Source: Mesobacillus zeae (lineage in GTDB: Bacteria > Bacillota > Bacilli > Bacillales > Cytobacillaceae). From it: a DNA stretch of 45,107 nt. The notes under the pieces were generated by a model. That model was not told the DNA's origin and did no database searches. It worked only from the letters and a program-made list of their open reading frames with translations. Location: positions 1-45,107 of the forward strand of contig NZ_QWVT01000039.1 in assembly GCF_003570705.1 (NCBI RefSeq), written 5' to 3'. How positions within the stretch are numbered: position 1 is the stretch's first letter; every line of letters starts with the position of its first letter. The translations under genes were made by a program, and so were the position numbers. This document shows positions 8,614-18,129 of the stretch, in pieces.

Positions 8614-10182
8614 TTAAGCCACTTCGGATTCTTTGGAGTGCACCCGCTTCATAAATTCATTGACGTCCGCAGGTACTTTCCGGTCAAGCTTTGAAACGAT
8701 ATAGACTGACAGGAAGCCGATTGGAACGGTAATCAGGCCAGGAACCCGGAACTGCAGGAATTCCGGAAGGGTGGTTGGCAGGAAAATCATGTACATGGAT
8801 GCAAGCAGCCCTAAGACCAGACCGGCAATTGCGCCTTTTTCCGTCATCCCTCTCCACCAGATACCCAGGATGAAAATCGGGGTAAAAGTACTCGCAGCAA
8901 CCGTAAAGGCGAGCGCAACGAGATGCCCAATCGACGCTTCTTTTACCATCAGTCCCAAAACTCCGTAAAGGATGCCGAGAATCAGAATAGAAATCTTACC
9001 GGCAATGACCCGTTGCTTCTGGGTGATATTCTTCTTGAAAAATGACGCATATAAATCATGGGCAAGCGCCCCTGAACTTGCAATGAACAACCCTGAAAGA
9101 TTGGAGAAAATAGCCGCAAAGGCACCTGCGATGACAAGTCCCAGCAGCCATTCGCCGCCAAGCGCCTGGGCAGTTGACGGTACTACCATGTTATTTCCGC
9201 CAGCAACAAGATCCTTCACTACCTGCGGATCAGCTGATCCTGCAAGGAAAATAGATCTGCCCACAGCGCCAAGGTATACAGCGAATAAGAAGAACACGCT
9301 GGCAATCGCAATCGCCATTAAAGCCGATTTTCTCGCCGCTTTGGCACTCGGATTTGTGTAAAACCTTAACAGAATGTGTGGAAGCCCGATGGTTCCAAGG
9401 GACAATCCGATTGTCATGGATATAGTCTGCCAGAAGGATGGGAAGTAGTTGCCTGTTCCTGTCCAGGAATTTCCGTCGAACGGTACATCCTTTCCGTCGG
9501 GAGCAAATTGGGCAGTATTCGCAATCGTTCCGGAAAACTCGTTAATGGCCGCAAGGATTTTATGATAGTGAAGGCCCCCATAAACTGCTGCTACAACCAT
9601 TAAGATAAAAGCACCGAGACGGATCCACAGCTCAAGTGCTTGGTTAATAGTAGTGCCTTTCATTCCGCCAATCCCCACATAGAAAATCATGACGGTACAG
9701 GTAAAAATGATTCCAAACTCATAGCTCGTTCCAAAAAACATGCTTAAAATCTGCGCAGCGCCTAAAAGCTGGGGAGCGGCATAAAAACCGGAAATGGCGA
9801 GGACGACAATGACCGCCACAATCCTTGCTCTTTTACTATGGAAGCGATAGGCCAGAAAGTCTGCAACCGTGAATGCTCCAAAGCGACGAAGCGGTCCGGC
9901 GACGAAGATGGCCAGCAGCGTCAGTCCAATCGAAAAGCAGAAAGCATAATACGCACCGTCATATCCAAGCTGGAAGGTTAGGCCAGCAATCCCGAGGAAG
10001 GTGGCGGCACTAAGATAATCTCCGCCAATAGCCGAACCGTTTGTGAACCATCCGAAGCTTCGTCCGCCGACAAAGTAATCGGATGCTGTTGCACTTCTTT
10101 TTGTTAAATACGTAATATACACAATTGTGCCCATCAGGAAGATGGTCATTAACATTTTCGGTTCAAGTAATGTTTGCATCAT
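8614..10182 (-). CDS. Sodium:solute symporter, cation/acetate (ActP/YwcA) type
   Basis: A 522-residue protein with about 13 hydrophobic segments. The SSS-family landmarks near the N-terminus are clear: SDYFVGGRSFGWFTNGSAIGG and DYLSAATFLGIAG. The strong match to ActP-type proteins suggests Na+- or H+-coupled uptake of acetate or another short monocarboxylate. It overlaps the DUF485 gene by 4 bases (ATGA), a translational coupling that is standard for this pair. A regulator is encoded divergently next to the pair. Confidence 0.9.
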   Translation of the reverse strand: MMQTLLEPKMLMTIFLMGTIVYITYLTKRSATASDYFVGGRSFGWFTNGSAIGGDYLSAATFLGIAGLTFQLGYDGAYYAFCFSIGLTLLAIFVAGPLRRFGAFTVADFLAYRFHSKRARIVAVIVVLAISGFYAAPQLLGAAQILSMFFGTSYEFGIIFTCTVMIFYVGIGGMKGTTINQALELWIRLGAFILMVVAAVYGGLHYHKILAAINEFSGTIANTAQFAPDGKDVPFDGNSWTGTGNYFPSFWQTISMTIGLSLGTIGLPHILLRFYTNPSAKAARKSALMAIAIASVFFLFAVYLGAVGRSIFLAGSADPQVVKDLVAGGNNMVVPSTAQALGGEWLLGLVIAGAFAAIFSNLSGLFIASSGALAHDLYASFFKKNITQKQRVIAGKISILILGILYGVLGLMVKEASIGHLVALAFTVAASTFTPIFILGIWWRGMTEKGAIAGLVLGLLASMYMIFLPTTLPEFLQFRVPGLITVPIGFLSVYIVSKLDRKVPADVNEFMKRVHSKESEVA

Positions 10183-10550
10183 CCAGCACTCCTTCCGTCT
10201 ACCGAACCGTCCGGTTTAATGGTATGACCCGTTTCATATTTTGCCAGACGCTTCTCATAACGGTTTGTATGGATGTATGCGATAATAAATGCTATTGCCA
10301 TGGCAACTATGCCTGTTAAGAACCAGGCGTAGGTCATGCCTCCGAACATACTTGAAAACATAAACTCAGGTGCGAACCAATTTAGTACAGGAATGGTAAA
10401 AATGAATAAATAATACAGTATGCTGAGTTTAAAACCTGTGCTAAACTCGCCTTTCATGATCTTTTCCGTTTCAGAATCCAGTGGCGGCAAATCCTTCACG
10501 TCAATCTTTCCGGCTTCTACATATTCATAATCTGAATACTCTCCTGCCAT
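10179..10550 (-). CDS. DUF485 membrane protein (YwcB type)
   Basis: A 123-residue protein with two hydrophobic helices (about 45-65 and 80-102) separated by a short loop. DUF485 proteins are almost always encoded just before an ActP-type symporter and are thought to be an accessory subunit, as here. The start codon is followed by an acidic stretch (EYSDYEYVEAGKIDVKD). Confidence 0.85.
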   Translation of the reverse strand: MAGEYSDYEYVEAGKIDVKDLPPLDSETEKIMKGEFSTGFKLSILYYLFIFTIPVLNWFAPEFMFSSMFGGMTYAWFLTGIVAMAIAFIIAYIHTNRYEKRLAKYETGHTIKPDGSVDGRSAG

Positions 10551-10733
10551 TTTTTTATTCCCCCTTTTTTGCGTTTAACCATGAAACAATGGTTGATATT
10601 AATTTTACTTTATAAAAATACAGGATACCTTGCAGTAAATTGTCCGAAATATACAAATATTTGTTATTTTCAGTTTAGTATATGGTAAAATAGTAGTTAG
10701 GAACTCTTAGGTGAATGTTTTGGGGGGATAGCT

Positions 10734-11930
10734 TTGTATAGCATTCAGCTAATCATAGATAAAGAAGAAAAAGAAAAGCTTTCAGAATGGATAGAAGATG
10801 AATTCCATGCTACCTGCAAAATCGTATCCGATTTAGGCGGCAATGACCGTCAGGTTCTTTTTGTTGAAATTAACCGGCTGCTGGACTGGATGATCATTCA
10901 TCGGATGAGAAAACAGAATAAAGATATTGTGGTATTCCCGGTGATAGACAAAGAAATGCTCCATACCGCGCCGATTGCCATGCAGTTGAATGCAAGCTAC
11001 CTTTTTGTTAAGCCGCTAAAGAAAAACTGCTTTGTCCGGAATGTAAAACGGGTGCTGGCTTACGAGAAAAATGTGGCTTCCGGGACAGAGGACAGCCTCG
11101 TCCCGTTGCAGGAAGTTTTTTTGCGAAGTGTTCTCCGTGGGGAAGTAATCTCCGAGAGGGAATTTACCGAAACAAATCTGTTTCCTGATGGCAATGCCAT
11201 TCCAAATACCGTTTTTTTCATTCAAGGCTTCGTAAAGGATGAGGAGCGTGAGGAGCGGGATGGCTGGCAGGCACCACAGCTCATTCAGCAAGCATTGAAA
11301 CGACAACTATTGAATGAAGCGGGGCAAGTTTTTTTTGTCCCTTATCGGAAGCATCTGCTTATGCTGCTTCGTCTGCCGTCCGTTTATGTTTCTCCCCGGT
11401 TCTGGAAACAGGGGGAGACTGCAATCCTCAAAGTCATTGGGGAACTGGAGGAAAAGTACGGGATTCACCTTTACATTGGTGCGGGGTCCATCTACAGTGA
11501 ACCGCAAATGCTTCACCATTCTTACAAAGAAGCGGGAAGCGCGAGAAGGACGCCTCCTTACCAAAGACTCCAGCTTCGTTATTTCGAGGAAACAGCGAAA
11601 GATCCGCAAATTCAAAAAAGCATCGAGTACATTACAAAGTATTATGGAGAAGGATTAACGGCCACAGAAGTGGCAGCGCATATTAACTTTAGCCCGACCT
11701 ATTTCAGCAGACTGTTTAAAAAGGAGACAGGCAGAAGCTTTGTTGAATATGTCACCTTTGTCCGCCTGCAGCGGGCCATTTACCGACTTCGGCATACCGA
11801 CCTCACCATCGAACAAATTGCGGACGAAACCGGCTTTAATACACCTAATTACTTTAGCAATATTTTTAAAAGATACGCAGGGCTAGCGCCAACAGAGTAT
11901 CGGGCAACGAAGGAAATATTGTTTGTTTGA
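10734..11930 (+). CDS. AraC-family regulator with degenerate receiver-like N-terminus
   Basis: A 398-residue protein. Residues 1-115 look like a receiver fold lacking a clear phosphoacceptor; the sequence LFVKPLKKN recalls the conserved K-P of receivers. The C-terminal ~100 residues carry two AraC helix-turn-helix motifs (TATEVAAHINFSPTYFSRLF and IEQIADETGFNTPNYFSNIF). The TTG at 10734 is preceded by GGGGGG. Divergent placement next to the symporter/DUF485 genes suggests it controls them, which is inference. Confidence 0.8.
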   Translation: MYSIQLIIDKEEKEKLSEWIEDEFHATCKIVSDLGGNDRQVLFVEINRLLDWMIIHRMRKQNKDIVVFPVIDKEMLHTAPIAMQLNASYLFVKPLKKNCFVRNVKRVLAYEKNVASGTEDSLVPLQEVFLRSVLRGEVISEREFTETNLFPDGNAIPNTVFFIQGFVKDEEREERDGWQAPQLIQQALKRQLLNEAGQVFFVPYRKHLLMLLRLPSVYVSPRFWKQGETAILKVIGELEEKYGIHLYIGAGSIYSEPQMLHHSYKEAGSARRTPPYQRLQLRYFEETAKDPQIQKSIEYITKYYGEGLTATEVAAHINFSPTYFSRLFKKETGRSFVEYVTFVRLQRAIYRLRHTDLTIEQIADETGFNTPNYFSNIFKRYAGLAPTEYRATKEILFV

Positions 11931-11962
11931 GCAGGAGAACAAGTAAATTCCGCTTTTTTTCT

Positions 11963-12106
11963 CTTGAAATCCCGTACCTGCTCTCCTGTTCTCTCGATTC
12001 ATACCGAATCGTCTTTTTCAAAGACGGCTGTACCCTCGTCCATGGAACAAATGAACCAGCAAAAGAATTTATGACAGGATTGTTAGATAAGATATTGATG
12101 AGTTAA
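11963..12106 (+). pseudogene. MoeB/ThiF-type adenylyltransferase C-terminal remnant
   Basis: One open frame, with no start, reads LEIPYLLSCSLDSYRIVFFK, then DGCTLVHGTNEPAKEF, ending at TAA 12104-12106. The NPYLL...F...FKDGR.LVHGT pattern is the usual C-terminal end of MoeB/ThiF/HesA proteins, which adenylate ubiquitin-like sulfur carriers. Only about 47 codons are left. A real terminator follows, so the fragment keeps the 3' end of a once-expressed gene. Confidence 0.45.
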
Positions 12107-12116
12107 TAAAGCACAT

Positions 12117-12162
12117 TTATCCAAGTACTCTTCACTGGGTACCTGGATAATGTTTTTTTTTC
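12117..12162 (+). terminator. Terminator after the MoeB/ThiF remnant
   Basis: TTATCCA-A-GTAC pairs with GTAC-C-TGGATAA (one mismatch), followed by TG and nine T. Confidence 0.75.
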
Positions 12163-12308
12163 ACTATATATCGCCACCCACATCTTTGTTGAATTACGCT
12201 GGAATGATCTGCTCTGTGAATTCTAGATTCATTGAAGATCTAGTTAAAAGGTTAAAGGGAAATACGATATTGCGGATTGAAGTGCACTTTAGTGTATTTC
12301 GTACTTTT

Positions 12309-13109
12309 CTAATAGCTTGTAATAGAATATACCGGGTATTCCTCTGTTTTTTCAAAACCTAATTTAGCCGCAACTCTTTGAGATGGTAAATTATTATTGG
12401 TAGTCTCCCATAAAGGCAATAACCCTTTTCTTAGTAGATTACTGATTAAGCTATATGAAACAAGCGTCCCATAACCTTTATTTCTTTCCTCATTAGTAAA
12501 GGTATCAAGATCAATGAAGTAGTTATTTTTATAAACAAATCCATTGTTTACGCATTGAGATACAATTTCACCATTTTTCTTTATTGCTATACCAAAGGTT
12601 TTCTTCTCATATTGATTAGATTCAACGAATCGTCGGTAATCTTTGGGAATAATAGGGTAAGCATTCTCACAAATTTCAATGTCTTTTTGGATTTCTATAT
12701 TAGAAGAAAGTGTCTTGAATTTTTCTTGGTTCAAAACAAATGTGTTTTCATAGTGCTTATCAAGTTTGTACTCGCTAAATGATTCATTTAACATTCGGTC
12801 CCATTCAATATTATGATCAGTGTATATTTCGAAGTGCTTTTCACCAGTAGACAGTAGTATAGGGAGAATCTTGCTATTAAAGACACTTTCCATAAAGCTT
12901 TTATGTTTTGGTAATAGTTTTTTAAAGGAAATATACGACCATCTGGAAATAGCCCAAACAAGAGCAATTTCTGGTTTCTCCTTATTGTCTACAAATACCT
13001 TTCCAGGAAAATTCCTATTTAAAACTGCGAGTGCGGGAATTTGATATCTATTTTTATTGAAAAGAGTTTCTACAATGCTAAACTCGTCATACTTTAATTC
13101 AACAAACAT
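12309..13109 (-). CDS. GNAT-family N-acetyltransferase
   Basis: A 266-residue protein. The C-terminal GNAT fold is visible in GIAIKKNGEIVSQCVNNGFV, the acetyl-CoA loop (NEERNKGYGTLVSYSLI) and the end LPSQRVAAKLGFEKTEEYPV. The N-terminal half is unassigned but matches the two-domain layout of some Bacillus GNATs. The ATG at 13109 lies 8 bases after AGGG. A GTG at 13118 in the same frame has no ribosome site. The acceptor substrate is unknown. Confidence 0.75.
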   Translation of the reverse strand: MFVELKYDEFSIVETLFNKNRYQIPALAVLNRNFPGKVFVDNKEKPEIALVWAISRWSYISFKKLLPKHKSFMESVFNSKILPILLSTGEKHFEIYTDHNIEWDRMLNESFSEYKLDKHYENTFVLNQEKFKTLSSNIEIQKDIEICENAYPIIPKDYRRFVESNQYEKKTFGIAIKKNGEIVSQCVNNGFVYKNNYFIDLDTFTNEERNKGYGTLVSYSLISNLLRKGLLPLWETTNNNLPSQRVAAKLGFEKTEEYPVYSITSY

Positions 13110-13266
13110 CTTTATCACCCTGCTTTCTTTTGTTTAATACTTCCTAATGACTTTCATCTTTTTTATATATGATAGTCCATCGGAGAATCATTTACAATTA
13201 TTTCTGGTAGGATTTGAAAAGCATCCCTAACTTTTTATACCGGCATGTCGGTTGAAAAGGGAATAG

Positions 13267-13725
13267 CTCTGTCAGCTGGCAACTTATACAGAAGTGTTGG
13301 TTTCAGCGATCGAATGGTACATCGGACACCGAATGGATATCATCAATCAAAGCCTTGGTGTGAAAAAAGACCTTACAGGTTTGCGGGAAATTTGCGATGA
13401 GGCCACCAATCGCGGTATCATCATCGTATCTTCGCATGATGAAAATCGCGGCTTATTATGGCCCGGCCACTATCCATCCGTCTTTGCCTCAGCGTCAGTG
13501 GAAAACGGTAGCCCGGACCAGCTCTACTATAACAAGGATGGAGAAATCAATTTCAAAGCCTGCGGGCTGTCACGCCACCTTGAAGGACCGATGCAAAAAT
13601 TCAACCTCCAAGGTCACAGCTTCGCAGCAGCATATGTCACAAGCTTCATCGCCCAGCTCATGGAAATGCACCAGGAGAAAGGATACGAGGAAGTATGTAA
13701 ACTCCTTTTGAAAAAAGCATCGTAA
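13267..13725 (+). pseudogene. Subtilisin-like (S8) protease, 5'-truncated
   Basis: The open frame after an in-frame TAG (13264-13266) encodes RMDIINQSLGVKKDLTGLRE, then GIIIVSSHDENRG and the serine motif NLQGHSFAAAYVTSFIAQLM. It holds the oxyanion-side and catalytic Ser regions of an S8 protease. The catalytic Asp and His segments are missing, and no good ribosome site precedes the frame. It is not active as it stands. Its 3' end and terminator are intact. Confidence 0.7.
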
Positions 13726-13728
13726 AAA

Positions 13729-13770
13729 AGAAACAGGAATTTCTAGGAAAAGAGAGATTCCTGTTTTTGT
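13729..13770 (+). terminator. Terminator after the S8 remnant
   Basis: AAACAGGAAT (13731-13740) pairs with ATTCCTGTTT (13757-13766) and is followed by TTGT. Confidence 0.75.
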
Positions 13771-13941
13771 ATCTAAAAATACATAGCAGAAAAATATGTA
13801 TAGACATGAATCCTGTCTCGTTAAACCGAGATAGATCTATTATACTGGAAATAGGTGGATTACATACTGACAAAACTTAGCAGAGATTGACAGGATTCCA
13901 GAATCGGTCCTTGATAATATGGCATTAAGGGAGTGGAGTAT

Positions 13942-14802
13942 ATGAAGTGGATAGAATCAATGCAGAGAGCAATTGACTACATGGAGGACCATCTATTGGA
14001 GGATATCACAATTGACGATATCTCAGCTGTTGCGAATTCATCTCCTTTCCATTTTCAGCGTATCTTTACGGTTTTGACGGAAATGCCGGTCGGTGAATAT
14101 CTTAGACGTCGGCGGTTGACACTGGCAGCACACGAACTGAGCAGGACTAACGACAAAATCATCGAGATTGCGATGAAGTATGGGTACGACACTCCTGAGG
14201 CTTTCTCAAAAGCTTTCCGCAGACAGCACGGAATTTCGCCAAGTGAAGCACGAAAGTATACGGGAAAGCTGAAGTCATATAACCACCTGGTGATCCAGGT
14301 GAGTCTGAAGGGAGCGGAACCAATGCAATATAAAGTAGTAGAGCTTGAAGGCTTTCACGTAGTAGGAGTAAAACGGGAATTTTCACTAGTAAACGAGGAG
14401 AATATGTTGGGCATCCCAAAAATGTGGGAAGAAGTTAACGGCGGTGGGACGAGTGACCTATTAGTACGTTTTAACAATGGACAGGTAAAGGGTTTGCTTG
14501 GTGTATGCGTGGATAAAAGTAATGATCAATCTAAAACCATGGAGTATTGGATTGCGGCCGCACATGAAGGGGAAACGCCAGAAAATTTATTAAAGCTAGA
14601 TATCCCCGCATCCAAATGGGCAATCTTTGAAGTACACGGTCCCATGCCAACTGCAATGACAAAAATGTGGAAACAAATTTTTACTGAATGGTTTCCGTCC
14701 AGCGGCTATGAACCCGCCGGAACACCCGAATTGGAACTATATACGGGAAGTAACGTGTCAGCGTCCGACTATTACTCCGAGATTTGGATTCCGGTAAAAT
14801 AA
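13942..14802 (+). CDS. AraC-family regulator with GyrI-like effector domain
   Basis: A 286-residue protein. An N-terminal AraC double helix-turn-helix (about 5-108, with DITIDDISAVANSSPFHFQR and IEIAMKYGYDTPEAFSKAFR) precedes a GyrI/BmrR-like small-molecule-binding domain (about 130-285). This layout fits drug- or metabolite-responsive activators of the Rob/SoxS-effector type. The ATG at 13942 has AAGGGAG 8 bases before it, making it better than the GTG at 13933, which would overlap the ribosome site. Confidence 0.85.
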   Translation: MKWIESMQRAIDYMEDHLLEDITIDDISAVANSSPFHFQRIFTVLTEMPVGEYLRRRRLTLAAHELSRTNDKIIEIAMKYGYDTPEAFSKAFRRQHGISPSEARKYTGKLKSYNHLVIQVSLKGAEPMQYKVVELEGFHVVGVKREFSLVNEENMLGIPKMWEEVNGGGTSDLLVRFNNGQVKGLLGVCVDKSNDQSKTMEYWIAAAHEGETPENLLKLDIPASKWAIFEVHGPMPTAMTKMWKQIFTEWFPSSGYEPAGTPELELYTGSNVSASDYYSEIWIPVK

Positions 14803-14822
14803 GAGGTGATTTTTTCATAAGG

Positions 14823-14855
14823 GATGGTTCTCGTGTGTTGAGAACCATCTTATTC
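14823..14855 (+). terminator. Terminator after the AraC/GyrI gene
   Basis: A perfect 10-bp stem, GATGGTTCTC / GAGAACCATC, with a 7-nt loop and TTATTC after it. The T tract is weak. Confidence 0.6.
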
Positions 14856-14918
14856 GTTGATGCATAGATGCTTTTTTAGCAACGAAAAAGTATTTAGTCA
14901 AGGGAACCTATTATTAAT

Positions 14919-15170
14919 TCACTTAACCTTAAGAATCCAAATCAACTTTTTTCGCTTTGCTGATCCCATAAGAATAGTACTTACAATCAAACCGATAAAA
15001 AGAGAAATCGGAATGGCTGCAATAAATCCATAGACAATCAAAAAACCTATTCCATCCGCTTCTGAGGGGTCATCAATCGGAATAGTCTGTGACCATATTA
15101 TTAAAGCTGACATTAGGACAATAATAGTGACGGCTGTTGGAGCAATTAGTATTAACAAACTTTTTAGCAT
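14919..15170 (-). CDS. Small two-helix membrane protein, unknown
   Basis: About 83 residues, with one helix at each side (LLILIAPTAVTIIVLMSALI and FLIVYGFIAAIPISLFIGLI) around an acidic loop (DDPSEAD) and a basic tail (SAKRKKLIWILKVK). I do not recognise it. AAGGAGA lies 11 bases before the ATG at 15170. The TTG at 15176 is closer (5 bases) and could also serve. Confidence 0.55.
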   Translation of the reverse strand: MLKSLLILIAPTAVTIIVLMSALIIWSQTIPIDDPSEADGIGFLIVYGFIAAIPISLFIGLIVSTILMGSAKRKKLIWILKVK

Positions 15171-15257
15171 TGGCAATTATTCTCCTTTTTCGTTAACTTT
15201 ACCATAAATTGTAATATAGGGAGTTGAAAGTTAATCGCAAAAGGTTGTTTCTATAAA

Positions 15258-15320
15258 TCAACAGGATATTTAAATAAAAGGAGACTGACTGAGGTATCTT
15301 TCTTTCGGTCTTTTTTTCTG
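15258..15320 (+). other. Weak terminator-like hairpin in a long intergenic region
   Basis: AGACTGA can pair with TCGGTCT (one G-U), followed by seven T, but no gene ends just before it on the plus strand. The rest of 15171-15566 (about 400 bases) shows no gene that I can support. Confidence 0.35.
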
Positions 15321-15566
15321 TTATTTTGGGCGTGTTCTTTTCTTCAGTCTTTTTTGTGATCAATTCTCAGACTCTTTGGTAAATCTTTAGGCTATTAGTA
15401 AGATAATTTCGTTTTAGTGGAAACTTTATACTGATATGATATGTAATATGAATGATGAAGCAAAATAATTTAAGTGGGGGAGCTCCTAGTTCCATACAGG
15501 TTGATAATAGGCTTCCGCGTAGCAAATTTATCTCGTATTCCGGAAAAACAGAAGGGAGTGAACGAA

Positions 15567-16325
15567 ATGCATATATTCCGCAGGTTGATTACAAAAATAA
15601 CGAAGCTGAATAATGTATATTTGCTTGTTGGTACAGTTCTTATCGTTTCATTAAGTATGTTTATCATGCGGAAAATTGAACCAGAAACATTTCCAACAGC
15701 TTTTGACTCGTTGTGGTGGGTGATGACAACGATGGCAACTGTGGGGTATGGAGATTTTTATCCAGTAACGGTACTGGGCAGAAGCTTTGCGATGGTTTTG
15801 TACATATTAGGTATTGGTGTCTTAGGTGTCGTGATCGGGAAACTGGTAGATTCATTCGGCAACTTCAGAAGGATGAAGGAGGAAGGCAGATTGAAATACA
15901 AAGGACAGAACCACATTACCATTATTGGCTGGTCCAAAAAAGCGGAATATGCGATAAAAGAACTTTTAAAAGACGGGAAAACTCATATTGTTCTCATCGA
16001 CCGGCTTGAAAAACAACCGCTGGTTCACGATCGGTTCCATTTTGTATCGGGAGATGCAGCTGCAAGTGAGACAATGGAGGCAGCCAATATAAAAAAAGCG
16101 AAGTCAGTCATCATCTTCGCAGATGATAAAATTGATGATCCGTTGCTGGTTGACGGCAAAACGCTGCTCCTTACAGCTTCTGTAGAGCAATACGCGCCAA
16201 AGGTTAAAACTATCATTGAAGTGATTAAAGAAGAACACCTCAGAAGCTTTGCTCATGTGAAGGTTGATGAGTACATACTATCAAATGAAGTGGTGTCAAA
16301 AATCGCGGTGGGACATACGTTGTAG
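15567..16325 (+). CDS. Potassium channel with RCK/TrkA-N domain (YugO-like)
   Basis: A 252-residue protein. Two membrane helices (about 17-37 and 68-90) flank the pore loop with the selectivity filter TMATVGYGD. A cytosolic Rossmann-type regulator domain follows (ITIIGWSKKAEYAI ... FVSGDAAASETMEAANI). This is the 2TM-RCK layout of B. subtilis YugO, a K+ channel used in electrical signalling in biofilms. It lacks a separate TrkA-C domain. AAGGGAG precedes the ATG at 15567; the same frame is open upstream to 15474 but has no better start. Confidence 0.9.
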   Translation: MHIFRRLITKITKLNNVYLLVGTVLIVSLSMFIMRKIEPETFPTAFDSLWWVMTTMATVGYGDFYPVTVLGRSFAMVLYILGIGVLGVVIGKLVDSFGNFRRMKEEGRLKYKGQNHITIIGWSKKAEYAIKELLKDGKTHIVLIDRLEKQPLVHDRFHFVSGDAAASETMEAANIKKAKSVIIFADDKIDDPLLVDGKTLLLTASVEQYAPKVKTIIEVIKEEHLRSFAHVKVDEYILSNEVVSKIAVGHTL

Positions 16326-16448
16326 ATGGTATTTTAGAGCATGAGTCTTAACATTTCTTAAACAGCTTTTTACGTTAATCAAACGGGAATCATATATTCA
16401 TCTCGTACTATTTAATAGAAATAGTAACTTAAAGGGGATGGATCTAAG

Positions 16449-17321
16449 ATGAAAAGCAGCAGAGCGAGAAGTTTAAAAACACTAAGCCTGTCCGTAGGAT
16501 TCTGCATTCTTTCCTTTGCTGGGGCCCAAACAAGCGCCATGGCAGATGAAGTGGTAAATGGACGTGGTCAACCTGTTGATGTTGAGGTGATGTCCTATAA
16601 CATTCATCATGCAGAAGGAATCGATGGCTCACTAGATGTTGAGCGAATCGCTAAGGTAATAGCAGATTCAGGAGCAGATATTATCGGACTGCAGGAAGTG
16701 GATAACCACTGGTCAACCCGGAGTGACTTTCAGGACCAGGCTAGGCTCCTCGCCATGCGCCTCGGAATGTTTTACGAGTATGCAGCAAATCTTGACCTCG
16801 ACCCAGCTAATTCAGGTGAGCCGCGCCGCCAATACGGTACAGCAGTTTTGAGCAAATACCCGATACTGGATGCTGACAACCATTCCCTAGCAAAAATCGG
16901 CACTACGGAACAGCGGGGCCTGCTTGAGGCAACCATCAATGTAAAAGGAAATCAACTACACTTTTATAATACTCATCTTGCTTTAACTACAGCAGAACGG
17001 ACACTTCAGATTCAGGAAATCCTGAACATATCAGGGAAGTCAGAAGGTCCCAAGGTCATTATGGGCGATCTAAATGCATTGCCTGAGAGCGTTGAGATGG
17101 TTCCTTTGAATGAAATGTATTACGACGTATTCGCCGGCCAGCCGGGTGACTATACTTATCCTGCGACCAATCCAACAAAGCGAATCGACTATATATTCAC
17201 TTCGGACGATATCGAAATAGAAAAAACTGAAGTAATCCGATCCCTTGCCTCAGATCACCTGCCATTAACCGCAGAGCTGGAATTGGATCGAGATGATCCT
17301 TTCCATAACGGAGAGGAATGA
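16449..17321 (+). CDS. Secreted endonuclease/exonuclease/phosphatase-fold protein
   Basis: A 290-residue protein with a Sec signal peptide (basic MKSSRARSLK, hydrophobic core, cleavage near AMA at 32). The EEP catalytic landmarks follow in order: MSYNIHHAEG, IIGLQEVD, YNTHLA, MGDLNALP, IDYIF and SDHLPLTA. It should be a secreted Mg2+-dependent phosphodiesterase, such as a nuclease or lipid phosphatase; the substrate is unknown. The gene stands alone with its own terminator. Confidence 0.9.
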   Translation: MKSSRARSLKTLSLSVGFCILSFAGAQTSAMADEVVNGRGQPVDVEVMSYNIHHAEGIDGSLDVERIAKVIADSGADIIGLQEVDNHWSTRSDFQDQARLLAMRLGMFYEYAANLDLDPANSGEPRRQYGTAVLSKYPILDADNHSLAKIGTTEQRGLLEATINVKGNQLHFYNTHLALTTAERTLQIQEILNISGKSEGPKVIMGDLNALPESVEMVPLNEMYYDVFAGQPGDYTYPATNPTKRIDYIFTSDDIEIEKTEVIRSLASDHLPLTAELELDRDDPFHNGEE

Positions 17322-17327
17322 AGATAT

Positions 17328-17373
17328 AAATCAAAACCTGCTGATGGAAAACAATCGGCGGGTTTTGATTTTT
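17328..17373 (+). terminator. Terminator after the EEP gene
   Basis: AAATCAAAACCTGCTGA pairs with TCGGCGGGTTTTGATTT (two G-U pairs) and is followed by more T. Confidence 0.85.
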
Positions 17374-17446
17374 ACCTTTTACTGAAATTTCAAATAATTT
17401 TTACCTCTACGTGATAAAATGGAAATATTACGGAGGAGGGGGATTT

Positions 17447-17953
17447 GTGAAAAAAGTTTCATTCTTCATCATTGTATTCAGTATGTTGTTTGGGATGGCT
17501 GCATGCACATCAAGTAAAGCAGCAAAAGAGAAATTAATCCTGCCTGACAATGTTCCTACGTTTGTACAAGAAAAGGAATTTGAAAAGGTTAATTGGGAGA
17601 GAAAAGCTGTTGAATTTGGGGAAAGAGGCATCGTCGGGAATAAAAACAAGTCAGGTGTCATCGCACCGGAAGAAATGAAAAGTGAACGAACTGAAAAATG
17701 GATGTGGCATTTTTGGGGAGTGGAAAAACCAGAAGACACCAGCTTAACAGTAGTTGGTTACCATAAAGAAACGGAGACAGTCCACCAGATTGTCACAGAA
17801 GGTTGGACAAGAGGGATTGGTGGAGGATCGGTAAACGGAGCCGATTCACATGCTGTTTCTCATGTAGTAATTCCTAAGCCAGGAGAATGGGCAATACTGC
17901 TGTACACCAATGAAAAGTTGTTTGATACGCTGGTTTTTGATATTAAGAAATGA
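17447..17953 (+). CDS. Lipoprotein of DUF4871 type (probable)
   Basis: A 168-residue protein that starts KKVSFFIIVFSMLFGMAAC, a lipoprotein signal with the lipobox ending in C20. The mature part has a conserved-looking core (WMWHFWGVEKPEDTSLTVVG and EWAILLYTNEKLFDTLVFDI) that resembles DUF4871/YmzC-like proteins, but this link is from memory of the pattern. It should be tethered to the outer face of the membrane. The GTG at 17447 has GGAGGAGGGGG before it. Confidence 0.7.
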   Translation: MKKVSFFIIVFSMLFGMAACTSSKAAKEKLILPDNVPTFVQEKEFEKVNWERKAVEFGERGIVGNKNKSGVIAPEEMKSERTEKWMWHFWGVEKPEDTSLTVVGYHKETETVHQIVTEGWTRGIGGGSVNGADSHAVSHVVIPKPGEWAILLYTNEKLFDTLVFDIKK

Positions 17954-18129
17954 AGATATAGCCTAATTCCATAGACATTAATTTGTCGATTGTTCAAAGA
18001 TGCCAATTAGAAAAACGCGGATTTTTATCAAAGGTCAATAGAGGATATTCTGTAAAGTGAATGATCTGAATTTCCTCTTATTTTAAAATTAGGCAGGTAA
18101 AAATAAATATCGAGAGGGATGGGGACAGA

